From NCBI GenBank assembly GCA_905479025.1, contig CAJQKX010000075.1, positions 1 through 12,285 on the forward strand: a stretch of DNA of 12,285 nucleotides. Direction: 5' to 3'. Of the stretch, positions 1-8,120 are shown one piece after another. The position numbers and the translations under genes are program-made. The stretch comes from an uncultured Paraglaciecola sp. (GTDB taxonomy: Bacteria; Pseudomonadota; Gammaproteobacteria; Enterobacterales; Alteromonadaceae). The notes under the pieces are model-generated. The model had not been told where the DNA came from. It did not search any database and saw only the letters and a list, made by a program, of their open reading frames with translations. The first letter of the stretch is position 1; the number at the start of each line of letters is the position of its first letter.

Positions 1-203
1 AATTTGACAAACCTTTTATGACCGCCTTCAGTGATTCAGATCCTGTTACAGCTGGCGGTGACAAAATCATGCAAAAACTTATTCCTGGCTGCCAAGGTCA
101 AGTGCATACGACCATTGAGAAAGGTGGACATTTTTTGCAAGAGGATCAAGGAAATAAATTAGCTGACGTATTACTAACCTTTATGAATTCTAACCCTATT
201 TGA
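1..203 (+). CDS. Haloalkane dehalogenase, C-terminal fragment (5' end outside window)
   Basis: The reading frame is open from the left edge (first full codon at 3) to TGA at 201-203, so only the last 66 or so residues of an alpha/beta-hydrolase of roughly 300 residues are present. Family members hydrolyse carbon-halogen bonds to give an alcohol, halide and a proton in the cytoplasm, using a nucleophilic Asp, a catalytic His and an acidic residue. The fragment shows FSDSDPVT, a typical strand-end segment that can supply an acid in some subfamilies, and GGHFLQED, in which the His codon at 129-131 is the expected catalytic base. The nucleophile and halide-binding residues lie outside the window, so dehalogenase activity is inferred from similarity to that family's C-terminus. 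Another alpha/beta-hydrolase such as an epoxide hydrolase is possible but less likely. The next gene starts 30 bases after the stop, which suggests co-transcription. Confidence 0.8.
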   Translation, partial: FDKPFMTAFSDSDPVTAGGDKIMQKLIPGCQGQVHTTIEKGGHFLQEDQGNKLADVLLTFMNSNPI

Positions 204-233
204 ATTCTAAATAAGAAGAGCAGGAACAATTTA

Positions 234-992
234 ATGGATGAGTTATTAGATTTTACCGGAAAAGTAGCACTGATTACCGGAGCAGGAGGTGGTTTTGGCC
301 GTTTGTTAGCACAAGGGCTAGCTAAACGTGGATGTAAGTTGGTGATAAGTGACATCAATAAACAAAATTTAGATGAGACACTAGCGTCTTTACCAGAACA
401 AAATAACGCAATGTCGATGTTATGTGATGTTTCCAAAGAACAAGACTGTAAAAACATGGTAGATAAAGCCTTGGGGAAATTTGGCCGAGTGGATATTGGC
501 GTCAACAATGCAGGTATTGCTCACGGCCTCATCCCTTTACATAAATTGACTGAAGACACCATGAACAGCCAATTTAACGTCAACGTCAATGGCGTACTAT
601 TTGGCATGAAATATCAAATAGAGGCGATGCTGAAACAAGGCGAGGGCCATGTATTGAATATCAGCTCTCTAGCTGGTCTAGGCGGAGCGCCAAAAGGCGG
701 AGCTTATGCAGCAGCCAAACATGCAGTAGTAGGTTTAACCAAAACGGCCGCGGTAGAATATGCCAGAAAAGGTGTCCGCTGCAATGCGATTTGCCCTTTC
801 TACAGCCCCACAGCTATTTTGGGTGAATTTGCTTCAGAAGAAGGACAAGCCCAATTAGCCAGAGGAACACCCATGAAACGTTTATCTAAACCACAAGAAG
901 TGGTCAATGCCATGTTATTGATTTTATCTCCAGGTAATTCTTACATGACGGGACAAACTATCGCCATCGATGGCGGCGTGACAGCTTGGTAA
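234..992 (+). CDS. Classical short-chain dehydrogenase/reductase (SDR), 252 aa
   Basis: This is a complete cytoplasmic NAD(P)-dependent oxidoreductase of usual classical SDR length. The Rossmann glycine motif TGAGGGFG is at residues 15-22. Asp40 at the end of the second strand (VISD) favours NAD(H) over NADP(H). NNAG is at 91-94, Asn117 lies in the NVNG element, and the catalytic Ser145, Tyr158 and Lys162 have the normal spacing (13 between Ser and Tyr, YxxxK). The C-terminus ends in the usual TGQTIAIDGG segment. The start is supported by AGGA at 222-225, eight bases before ATG. Placed between a dehalogenase and an acyl-CoA ligase, it may oxidise the alcohol released by the dehalogenase or a beta-hydroxy intermediate; that is inference, since classical SDRs cannot be given a substrate from sequence alone. 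No terminator follows, only the repeat-like spacer. Confidence 0.92.
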   Translation: MDELLDFTGKVALITGAGGGFGRLLAQGLAKRGCKLVISDINKQNLDETLASLPEQNNAMSMLCDVSKEQDCKNMVDKALGKFGRVDIGVNNAGIAHGLIPLHKLTEDTMNSQFNVNVNGVLFGMKYQIEAMLKQGEGHVLNISSLAGLGGAPKGGAYAAAKHAVVGLTKTAAVEYARKGVRCNAICPFYSPTAILGEFASEEGQAQLARGTPMKRLSKPQEVVNAMLLILSPGNSYMTGQTIAIDGGVTAW

Positions 993-1020
993 ATTACGAA
1001 AAAAGATAAGAAAAAATATT

Positions 1021-1126
1021 AACCACAGACAACACAGAGGTTTCGCTCCATAGAGGAGCAAATTGTTAGAAACTTAATTTTCTTTTCCTCTGTGAATTCA
1101 ATGCGCGGCACCAGTTGCCCTCTGTG
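1021..1126. repeat. Intergenic dyad element with CACAGAGG / CCTCTGTG arms
   Basis: The spacer holds a left arm with CACAGAGG at 1033-1040 (preceded by a related CCACAGAC) and two exact reverse complements, CCTCTGTG, at 1087-1094 and 1119-1126. Between the arms is a small hairpin, GCTCC 1045-1049 with GGAGC 1055-1059. A 9-base direct repeat, GCACCAGTT, occurs at 1108-1116 and again just outside the element at 1152-1160. Such palindromic CACAGAG/CTCTGTG sequences are common as dispersed intergenic repeats in gammaproteobacteria (general knowledge). Calling this a REP- or MITE-like family member is inference, because no second copy lies in the window. It has no coding potential. It lies between two co-directional genes and could act on mRNA stability, but lacks a T-tract and is not a terminator. 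Confidence 0.5.
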
Positions 1127-1177
1127 ATTTAAACGTTTTGTGCTTTTGTAAGCACCAGTTAATTTAAAGGAAAAAAT

Positions 1178-2827
1178 ATGCAAGCCTTGATGATGAATTC
1201 CCAGTTAATGATCTCCTCTATACTTAGACATGCAGATAAGAACTTCCCGGATTCGGAGATTGTTTCTGTTACTGCAGATAACCCGAGACACAGGCATACT
1301 TATAAAGACTTTGCTAATCGCAGCCGTCAGTTGGCGAATGCCTTAGCCGGGCTAGGTGCTAAATTTGGTGATCGTATCGGCACTTTAGCTTGGAACGATT
1401 ATCGCCATCTCGAACTTTACTATGGTGTTTCTGGCAGTGGTATGGTGTGTCATACCATCAACCCTAAGTTGTTTCCTGAGCAAGTAAACTACATTATCAA
1501 TCACGCAGAAGACAAATTTATCTTTGTGGATTTGTTGGTCGTCCCTTTACTTGAAGCCCTAAAAGATCATCTTCCTAAAGTAGAGGGTTACATCATTTTA
1601 ACTGATGAAGCTCACATGCCTGATACAACGTTACCTAATGTGATGTGTTATGAAACACTTTTAAGCAAGCAGTCTACTTCCTTTAATTGGCCTGAATTTG
1701 ATGAGAATACTGCCAGCGCTATGTGTTACACCTCAGGCACAACGGGTAATCCCAAAGGTGTGGTGTATAGCCACCGCTCAACCCTTCTACATGCATTGGG
1801 TGGCAGTATGCCAGACGTGGTCGCGGCTTCTTACAAAGAAACCACCTTGCCCATAGTGCCAATGTTTCATGTCAATGCATGGGGTGCACCTTATGCTTCA
1901 TTGATGGCAGGTTCAAAAATGGTCATGCCCGGGCCTAAAATGGCCGATGGTGAATCATTACAAAACCTGATTGAAACCGAAAAAGTCACGTTTAGTTCTG
2001 GCGTACCTACCATATGGTTAGCCTTATTGGACTACCTAGAAAAAACAGGTAAAACCATTCCTAGTCTCAAACGCGCCAGCGTGGGTGGTGCTGCTTGTCC
2101 TAGAATTATTATCGAAAGGTTTAAATATCAACATGAAGTAGAAGTAATCCAAGGCTGGGGCATGACCGAGACCAGCCCACTTGGCACCATTTACTGCAAA
2201 AAATCAGGCATGGAAGAGTTGTCTGAAGAAGAAGTAATCGATTTACAATGTTTACAAGGCCGAGGGGTGTTTGGTATTGAAATGCGCATTGTTGACGACA
2301 ATAATAATGAGCTACCGTGGGATGGTGTGGCCTTTGGGGCGCTTAAAGTGCGTGGCCCTTGGGTATCCAGCGGTTATTATGGTTTATCTCAAGTGCCTGG
2401 CTCAGAAGGTTGTCCAGTGGATGAACTTGGCTGGTTTGATACCGGTGACGTCGCCACTATTAATCCACAAGGTTATCTGCAAATTACAGACCGTACCAAA
2501 GATGTGATTAAAACTGGTGGTGAATGGGTAAGTTCAATAGAAATTGAAAATGCAGCAGTGAATCACCCAGACGTAGCCGAAGCAGCAGCGATTGGACGTT
2601 ACCACCCAAAATGGACAGAACGCCCTCTACTAGTGGTAGTTCGTCAAGCAGGAACAAGCGTAACCACAAAGCAATTGTTAGAGTTTTTGCGTAACAAACT
2701 ACACAAGATATCTTTACCAGACGATGTGGTGTTTGTTGATGAATTACCCCATACCGCCACTGGTAAATTGAATAAGCTGGCTTTGAGAAAAAGTTTAGCG
2801 GATTATCAGTTTCCTATCACAGCTTAA
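1178..2827 (+). CDS. AlkK-type medium/long-chain fatty acyl-CoA ligase, 549 aa
   Basis: This ANL-superfamily adenylating enzyme activates a carboxylic acid to acyl-AMP and then acyl-CoA. All core motifs are present: the P-loop YTSGTTGNPKG at residues 184-194, QGWGMTET at 325-332, WFDTGD at 419-424, the hinge segment DRTKDVIKTGGEW at 438-450, and PHTATGK at 524-530 with the catalytic Lys530. Length and landmark segments (AWN..RHLE.YY.VSG.GMVCHTINP near 71-96, VPMFHVNAWG near 227-236) closely match Pseudomonas AlkK, the medium-chain acyl-CoA ligase of alkane oxidation; related FadD-like enzymes also take longer chains. The start is supported by AAAGG at 1166-1170, seven bases upstream. It lies 185 bases after the SDR gene in the same direction and ends just before a strong terminator, so it probably closes the catabolic cluster. 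Chain-length preference cannot be read from sequence. Confidence 0.9.
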   Translation: MQALMMNSQLMISSILRHADKNFPDSEIVSVTADNPRHRHTYKDFANRSRQLANALAGLGAKFGDRIGTLAWNDYRHLELYYGVSGSGMVCHTINPKLFPEQVNYIINHAEDKFIFVDLLVVPLLEALKDHLPKVEGYIILTDEAHMPDTTLPNVMCYETLLSKQSTSFNWPEFDENTASAMCYTSGTTGNPKGVVYSHRSTLLHALGGSMPDVVAASYKETTLPIVPMFHVNAWGAPYASLMAGSKMVMPGPKMADGESLQNLIETEKVTFSSGVPTIWLALLDYLEKTGKTIPSLKRASVGGAACPRIIIERFKYQHEVEVIQGWGMTETSPLGTIYCKKSGMEELSEEEVIDLQCLQGRGVFGIEMRIVDDNNNELPWDGVAFGALKVRGPWVSSGYYGLSQVPGSEGCPVDELGWFDTGDVATINPQGYLQITDRTKDVIKTGGEWVSSIEIENAAVNHPDVAEAAAIGRYHPKWTERPLLVVVRQAGTSVTTKQLLEFLRNKLHKISLPDDVVFVDELPHTATGKLNKLALRKSLADYQFPITA

Positions 2828-2845
2828 GTACAACTTAGTCCAGAT

Positions 2846-2869
2846 AAAGGCGCATCAGCGCCTTTTTTT
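2846..2869 (+). terminator. Rho-independent terminator after the acyl-CoA ligase
   Basis: A perfect 8-base stem, AAAGGCGC (2846-2853) with GCGCCTTT (2858-2865), encloses an ATCA loop and runs into a seven-T tract. It lies 19 bases after the ligase stop codon. Confidence 0.93.
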
Positions 2870-3005
2870 GTACACTTTTTTGGCACTCAACTCATCACTA
2901 ATACACATTTATTAACCATTTCAATCTTGCATTTTTTAATATTGTATCTAGGGTGCTCAGGCTAGAGTCATTTGGACTCATCATAAAACATTTTCAGGAA
3001 ACTAT

Positions 3006-5582
3006 ATGAAGCTTAAACACTTGTGTTTATGGCTTATGCTAAGTATGACTATTTCTGTCAACAGCTATGCCAAAGAAACCGCCTATCGATTATCCACCTT
3101 GATCAAACCCAGCTTTCAGCAGATTACGCTAAAAGTTGACCCAGATAGCCCTACATTTAGCGGTGAAACGACCATTATAATAGATGTAACAGAGGCCACT
3201 GACATCATTGGTTTTTACCAAAAGGACCTCAACATTCAACAAGCTTACTTGACTAATGGTGACATCCTTATCCCTCTTACTGTTTCATCACATGACTACG
3301 ATATCCAACAGGCTAAAGCCACCCAGAAAATTGCGGCCAACCGTTACACCTTACATATTGTATTTGATGGAAATTTCAATACCACATCAGATGGCATGTA
3401 TCTATCAAAGTTTGAGGGGTTAAACTATGTATTTACGCAATTTGAAGATATGTATGCCCGACGAGCTTTTCCTAGTTTTGATGAACCAGGATTTAAAATC
3501 CCCTATCAGGTAACTGTGATGTCCCCTGAAAAACACACTGTGTTATCCAATACCTTAGTGAATAAACGCACAGTTAAAGACGGTTGGCAGACAGTCGAAT
3601 TTAATAAGACCAAACCTATGCCCACTTATTTGGTCGCCCTAGCGGTTGGGGAGTTAGACGCTTATGACATCCCCAATTTAAGTGTGCCAGGCAAAATATA
3701 CACTCCCAAGGGTCAGTCACAGCGTACTAAGTTTGCGGCCAAAAACACCGCTGGCATATTGCAAAATCTAGAACGTTATTTTGGCTCTGCTTATCCCTAT
3801 CAAAAGTTGGATTTTGTTGCTGTACCTAATTTTACTTTTGGTGCAATGGAAAATGTTGGCCTAGTGACCTATCGCAGTAGTTTGTTGTTGCTTGATGATG
3901 AACCTCGCTTAGCCGAACAAAGCAGTACACTAAACGTGATTGCCCATGAATTAGCGCATATGTGGTACGGCAATCTAGTCACTATGGCATGGTGGGATGA
4001 TTTATGGCTTAACGAAGCTTTCGCCTCTTGGATGGCCAGTAAAGTGATGATGGACCTATACCCAGAACAAAACTTCAAAGGCCGATTAGTGCAAGAAGGT
4101 GCCTTTGGTGCTGACGCCAGCCCAACGGTTAAACCAGTTAAAAAAGTGGTGAAAAGTCAAACGGATGTTATGGATGGTCTAGGCTTAAATTACAGTAAGG
4201 GTGAGTCTATTTTGCAGCTAATTGAGTCCATGGTAGGCGAAGAAGCTTTCCAAAAAGGCATTCAGACTTATATGAAAAACAACGCATTTAGCAATGCTCA
4301 GGCCGATGACCTATGGAAGGTGTTGTCAACTGTGGCCGATTTCGATGTACCAGCTATGATGAAAACTTACCTAGAACAACCCAGTTATCCATTAGTCAGA
4401 TTTTCGGCAAATGGCGAGATTAGCCAAACTCGTTATCATGAAAAAGGAGCAGCGGTAAAAGAGCAAACTTGGATCGTACCACTTGCCATTAGTTATAAGA
4501 AAAATGGTAAAGTATCTCGCATAAATTTGTTCCTAAATACAGCCAAACAATCGGCCATTGAACTTGCTGAGGCAGACTGGATTTTCCCGAACGAAAACGC
4601 CATGGGTTATATGCGCTGGAAAGTATCAGCGGAGCAATTAGCCGCCCTACTAGACGATTTATCAGTATTAAATGTGCGGGAGAAAAAATCCCTACTCTAT
4701 AATACTGAAGCCCTGTTCTCAGCGGGTGAAATTGAGTTAGGTGAAATGATGACGGTAATGGATGCTTTAGTTGATGACAGTAATTCTATGATTGGCGCAG
4801 CTGTAGTGTCTACCATGAGTGACTTTCTGTATTTGGTAGACAAAGATAACGAGGCCATATTTGGTCGATTTATTGCTAAAAAACTTACACCTTGGTTCGA
4901 ACGTTTAGGTGTCGAAGATAAACCTGGCGATTCAACCGATACCACACGTTTGCGTGGCTCAGTGTACGGTATGATAAGTCGTTATGCCAATACACCTAAA
5001 GTAGAAAAAGTCAGTGCACAGCTAGCTAATAAGTATTTGGCAGATCCTACAAGTGTCCCCAGAAACATTGCTACTAGTGCATTAAGGTATATGGCTCGCT
5101 TTAATGATCAAGATTGGTTTACAAAACTAAGAGACTTTTATGTTGCCAATACAGATGCAAATATTCGCGGCACAATCAGCCGTGCTATGATTTTTAGCGA
5201 TGAGCAACAAATCTCAAAAACCTTAGACTTTGCCCTGTCGGATCATGTCAGTCCTGCCAACGCAATGACTAATGTGTATGCTGCGATAAGCGGCTTGGAT
5301 GATCAAACTATGTTTTATGTTTGGTTAGACAAGAACTTTGATGCTCTATCAAAAAAAATCCCAGCCTATCATATGACTAGAATGCCGGAGTATTTTTCAA
5401 GCACGTGTGATGCAGACAACATAATGTTGGCCGAAAAGTTCTATGCAGGTAAAAAGGAAAACGTTGAGGGTATGGCACGCAGCTACGACATAGCCATCTA
5501 CTCTGCTAAACAATGCCAATGGTTGAAAGACAATAACCAAGCTAATTTTAATCGTTACTTAAAAGCGGCAACAAATATCTAA
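3006..5582 (+). CDS. Secreted M1-family zinc aminopeptidase, 858 aa
   Basis: This is a gluzincin aminopeptidase that removes N-terminal residues from peptides. A Sec signal peptide is visible (basic MKLKH, hydrophobic core, likely cleavage after Ala22 in NSYA), so the mature enzyme should act in the periplasm or outside the cell, unlike cytoplasmic PepN. The N-terminal beta domain covers roughly residues 30-215. The substrate-binding exopeptidase motif GAMEN is at 279-283. The zinc site HELAH is at 314-318 with the third ligand Glu337 in LNEAFA, at the family spacing. Tyr396 (NYSKG) fits the transition-state tyrosine. A long helical C-terminal region resembling ERAP1_C fills about 530-858. 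All catalytic residues are present. AGGA at 2996-2999 lies six bases before ATG. The leader has a 5-bp hairpin (GAGTC 2965-2969 / GACTC 2975-2979) of unknown role. The gene is flanked by terminators and is probably monocistronic. Confidence 0.93.
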   Translation: MKLKHLCLWLMLSMTISVNSYAKETAYRLSTLIKPSFQQITLKVDPDSPTFSGETTIIIDVTEATDIIGFYQKDLNIQQAYLTNGDILIPLTVSSHDYDIQQAKATQKIAANRYTLHIVFDGNFNTTSDGMYLSKFEGLNYVFTQFEDMYARRAFPSFDEPGFKIPYQVTVMSPEKHTVLSNTLVNKRTVKDGWQTVEFNKTKPMPTYLVALAVGELDAYDIPNLSVPGKIYTPKGQSQRTKFAAKNTAGILQNLERYFGSAYPYQKLDFVAVPNFTFGAMENVGLVTYRSSLLLLDDEPRLAEQSSTLNVIAHELAHMWYGNLVTMAWWDDLWLNEAFASWMASKVMMDLYPEQNFKGRLVQEGAFGADASPTVKPVKKVVKSQTDVMDGLGLNYSKGESILQLIESMVGEEAFQKGIQTYMKNNAFSNAQADDLWKVLSTVADFDVPAMMKTYLEQPSYPLVRFSANGEISQTRYHEKGAAVKEQTWIVPLAISYKKNGKVSRINLFLNTAKQSAIELAEADWIFPNENAMGYMRWKVSAEQLAALLDDLSVLNVREKKSLLYNTEALFSAGEIELGEMMTVMDALVDDSNSMIGAAVVSTMSDFLYLVDKDNEAIFGRFIAKKLTPWFERLGVEDKPGDSTDTTRLRGSVYGMISRYANTPKVEKVSAQLANKYLADPTSVPRNIATSALRYMARFNDQDWFTKLRDFYVANTDANIRGTISRAMIFSDEQQISKTLDFALSDHVSPANAMTNVYAAISGLDDQTMFYVWLDKNFDALSKKIPAYHMTRMPEYFSSTCDADNIMLAEKFYAGKKENVEGMARSYDIAIYSAKQCQWLKDNNQANFNRYLKAATNI

Positions 5583-5612
5583 CTAAACATAACACTTTTC
5601 TGAATCAAAAAT

Positions 5613-5638
5613 AAAAACCGGCAACTTTGTCGGTTTTT
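5613..5638 (+). terminator. Rho-independent terminator after the M1 peptidase
   Basis: The stem AAAAACCG (5613-5620) pairs with CGGTTTTT (5631-5638). The intervening bases can extend the stem partly through a G-T pair, and a T-run closes it. It starts about 30 bases after the peptidase stop codon. Confidence 0.88.
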
Positions 5639-5659
5639 TAATGACTGAATTATGCAATT

Positions 5660-5678
5660 CTTATTAAGAATCATTTGC
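5660..5678 (+). promoter_or_regulatory. Candidate Fur box upstream of the TonB-dependent receptor
   Basis: The 19 bases CTTATTAAGAATCATTTGC match the classical Fur consensus GATAATGATAATCATTATC at 12 of 19 positions, including the uninterrupted AATCATT core. The site overlaps the -35 region of the promoter proposed next to it, which is the usual position for Fur-iron repression. This supports an iron-related role for the receptor downstream. The match was made by eye and has not been scored against a matrix. Confidence 0.6.
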
Positions 5679-5703
5679 ATTTAGATTAATATTAAATTAT
5701 TAT
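5675..5703 (+). promoter_or_regulatory. Candidate sigma-70 promoter for the TonB-dependent receptor
   Basis: TTGCAT (5675-5680) and TATTAT (5698-5703) are separated by 17 bases. The -10 element matches TATAAT at 5 of 6 positions; the -35 is weaker, at 3 of 6. Transcription would begin near 5710, giving a leader of about 57 bases. The region is very AT-rich, so other -10 placements are possible. Confidence 0.45.
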
Positions 5704-5766
5704 CCTACCTATCAAATTCATACTATTTAACGATTTATTCTTAACTGAGATACAGGTAGGTAATTA

Positions 5767-7983
5767 ATGAAAAGAAGCATCCTTGCGTCCACCGTTGCCC
5801 TGGTGATATCAGCAAATAGTGCCCTTGCACACTCACCCAAAGCCGCAGTCGAAACGGTGACCATTTTCGGTAGCGCAACAAGTGCGCAAGCCGCCACTGG
5901 TGCAGCGCAATATATTGGTGAAGAAGAGTTAGCGAAGTTTGTTTATAGCGATATCCAAAGAGTTATTCGCCAAATTCCAGGTGTGTCTGTGCAAGTCGAA
6001 GACGGTTATGGCTTGCGTCCAAACATAAGTATCCGAGGTGTGGCAACAGAGCGCAGTGGCAGGATAACGCTACTTGAGGACAATATTTTGATTGCTCCAG
6101 CGCCCTACTCTGCTCCTTCAGCCTATTATTTCCCTACTATGGGCCGTATGAGCGCAGTTGAAGCTGTCAAAGGTCCGGCCGCAATTACTCAAGGCCCTTA
6201 TACGATAGGTGGCGCATTAAATATGGTGTCTACACAGATCCCAGAAATTCAAGGTGGACAAGTCACCCTAGAAGCGGCTCAAGGTGCCACCTACCGCCTT
6301 CATGCCAATTATGGTGATACACGCGATAATGGTTTTGGTTATCTAGTTGAGGCGCACCAATGGCAATCTGATGGATTTCAAGATATTGACCGAAGTGATA
6401 CCAATACCGGTTTAGATGTTTCAGATTTAACTGTAAAGCTCGCTTATGCACCAATCAACTCTGCTCACAGTGCTGAGCTAAAATTACAAATGACTGACCA
6501 AGACTCGAATCAAAGTTATTTGGGATTAACTGATACAGATTTTAGCCTAAACAGTACGAGACGTTATGGCATGTCTGAACTCGATAATATCTCCACCGAA
6601 CATAGCCAAGTGATTCTCCGTTATGGCTTCAAAATCAACGATGATTTTAATTTCACAGCCACAGCCTACAACAACCAACATGAACGTAATTGGTTTAAAA
6701 CTGAGGGCATTGATTTTGATGGCAGCGACAATGCCCAAGATTTTTCTAAAACTAGTTGGTCAAACGTTATCTCTGCACTGAATAATAATGAAAGCCTCAA
6801 TGGCCTCAGCGCAAACCAACTACAAGGTATTTTAGATGGCGGTATCGATACTGCCCAAGGTAGTATTCAAATACGCGCTAATGCCCGTGAATACTTCTCT
6901 CGCGGCATTCAATTTGGCCTATACTGGGACAAAACAATTGGTGAAGTTAAACACCAATTGGAAGTGGGCTTAAGAGTACATCAAGACGAAGAAGACCGTT
7001 TACAACGTAACAGCACGTACCAGCAACTTAACGGGAAATTGCAACTCAATGACTTGGGTGAATTAGGTAATGCTGGAAATCGTGTACAAGAAGCACAAGC
7101 GTTAGCTATGCATATCTATGATCGCATCGAATTGGGTAATTGGGTATTCACACCAGGTTTACGCTTTGAAGATATCGAACAAAAGCGTACACGTTTCAAC
7201 AATGGTGAAACACGCACGTTTCGCGATGATCGCAAAAACGACACGCAGGTCATTTTGCCAGGTTTAGGGGCACTATATAAAATGAATGACAATTTCACAT
7301 TAGTAGCCGGTGCGCATAAAGGATTCACTGCCCCAAGCAACTCATCTGGGGTACGAGAAGAAGAAGCGATTAACTATGAATTTGGTTTTCGTTTTGCCAA
7401 TAATACACTTAATGCAGAAGCCATTTATTTCTTAAGCGACTATGATAATTTATTAGGTGAGTGTACCGCTTCTTCAGGCAGTGACTGTGAAATTGGTGAC
7501 GCCTTTAATGGTGATGCGGCAACAGTGCAAGGTATTGAATTTGTTCTAAAAACAGAACTGACTGAATTTAATAACATCAGCGTTCCACTTAATATCACCT
7601 ATACCTATATCGACAGTGCATTTGATACAGACATCGCCGACACTGCTTTTTTTGGTGATGTGAGCGCGGGTGACTCCATCCCTTATATTCCAGAAAACCA
7701 AGGTCAAGTATCTCTTGGCTTAGAAGGCAATAATTGGTCTGCTTACGTCAATGGTGTATACGTTGACGCAGTATGTGTAAAAGCGTCTTGCGCAGCGTTT
7801 GAGAAAACGGATAGTAGCTTGACTGTGGATATCAGTGCTAACTACCAAGTATCTGATGCGCTGAAACTATTCGCTCGCATCGAAAATTTAACTGACGAAC
7901 AAAATATAGTCAGTAGACAACCTTATGGGGCTCGCCCTAACAAAACACAGACGTTTTCGGTTGGTGCGCAATATAGTTTTTAA
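5767..7983 (+). CDS. FecA-like TonB-dependent outer-membrane receptor, 738 aa
   Basis: This is a 22-strand beta-barrel receptor that takes up a scarce ligand, most likely a ferric chelate, using TonB energy. It has a Sec signal peptide (MKRS, hydrophobic core, cleavage after Ala21 in NSALA) and a TonB-box candidate VETVTIF at about 28-34. The plug domain at about 41-155 has the FecA-family signatures IRG near 89-91, LLEDNILIAPAPY near 102-114 and GPAAITQGPYTIGGALN near 136-152. The barrel ends with PYGARPNKTQTFSVG and a C-terminal Phe738, as expected for outer-membrane insertion. Two close cysteine pairs (566/574 and 670/675) probably form disulfides in surface loops. It lacks the N-terminal signalling domain of true FecA, and no fecIR pair is nearby, so it should be controlled by Fur rather than by transmembrane signalling. 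AGGTAGG (5754-5760) is the ribosome site. The ligand is not identifiable; citrate is only one possibility. Confidence 0.9.
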   Translation: MKRSILASTVALVISANSALAHSPKAAVETVTIFGSATSAQAATGAAQYIGEEELAKFVYSDIQRVIRQIPGVSVQVEDGYGLRPNISIRGVATERSGRITLLEDNILIAPAPYSAPSAYYFPTMGRMSAVEAVKGPAAITQGPYTIGGALNMVSTQIPEIQGGQVTLEAAQGATYRLHANYGDTRDNGFGYLVEAHQWQSDGFQDIDRSDTNTGLDVSDLTVKLAYAPINSAHSAELKLQMTDQDSNQSYLGLTDTDFSLNSTRRYGMSELDNISTEHSQVILRYGFKINDDFNFTATAYNNQHERNWFKTEGIDFDGSDNAQDFSKTSWSNVISALNNNESLNGLSANQLQGILDGGIDTAQGSIQIRANAREYFSRGIQFGLYWDKTIGEVKHQLEVGLRVHQDEEDRLQRNSTYQQLNGKLQLNDLGELGNAGNRVQEAQALAMHIYDRIELGNWVFTPGLRFEDIEQKRTRFNNGETRTFRDDRKNDTQVILPGLGALYKMNDNFTLVAGAHKGFTAPSNSSGVREEEAINYEFGFRFANNTLNAEAIYFLSDYDNLLGECTASSGSDCEIGDAFNGDAATVQGIEFVLKTELTEFNNISVPLNITYTYIDSAFDTDIADTAFFGDVSAGDSIPYIPENQGQVSLGLEGNNWSAYVNGVYVDAVCVKASCAAFEKTDSSLTVDISANYQVSDALKLFARIENLTDEQNIVSRQPYGARPNKTQTFSVGAQYSF

Positions 7984-8031
7984 CGGTTGCTAATAAAAGC
8001 TTCGAGCGTAAAAATAGATGGATCTATATAC

Positions 8032-8053
8032 AACCCAGCAAACGCTGGGTTTT
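8032..8053 (+). terminator. Terminator-like hairpin after the receptor gene
   Basis: A perfect 8-base stem, AACCCAGC (8032-8039) with GCTGGGTT (8044-8051), has an AAAC loop and a short T-tail. It begins 48 bases after the receptor stop. The weak T-tract makes efficiency uncertain, but a second T-run follows at about 8067-8073. Confidence 0.8.
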
Positions 8054-8120
8054 ACATTATTACGGTTTTTTTAGTGATGAAATGAACCTAACACTTTGTT
8101 TTAAATAGCTTGGGGTAGTG

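Noticed and set aside
1..2827. Possible oleBCD olefin-synthesis cluster (alpha/beta-hydrolase, AMP ligase and SDR together)
   Set aside because: The SDR is a 252-residue classical type, not the longer extended type of OleD. The ligase matches AlkK rather than OleC, the gene order differs, and the hydrolase fragment fits a haloalkane dehalogenase.
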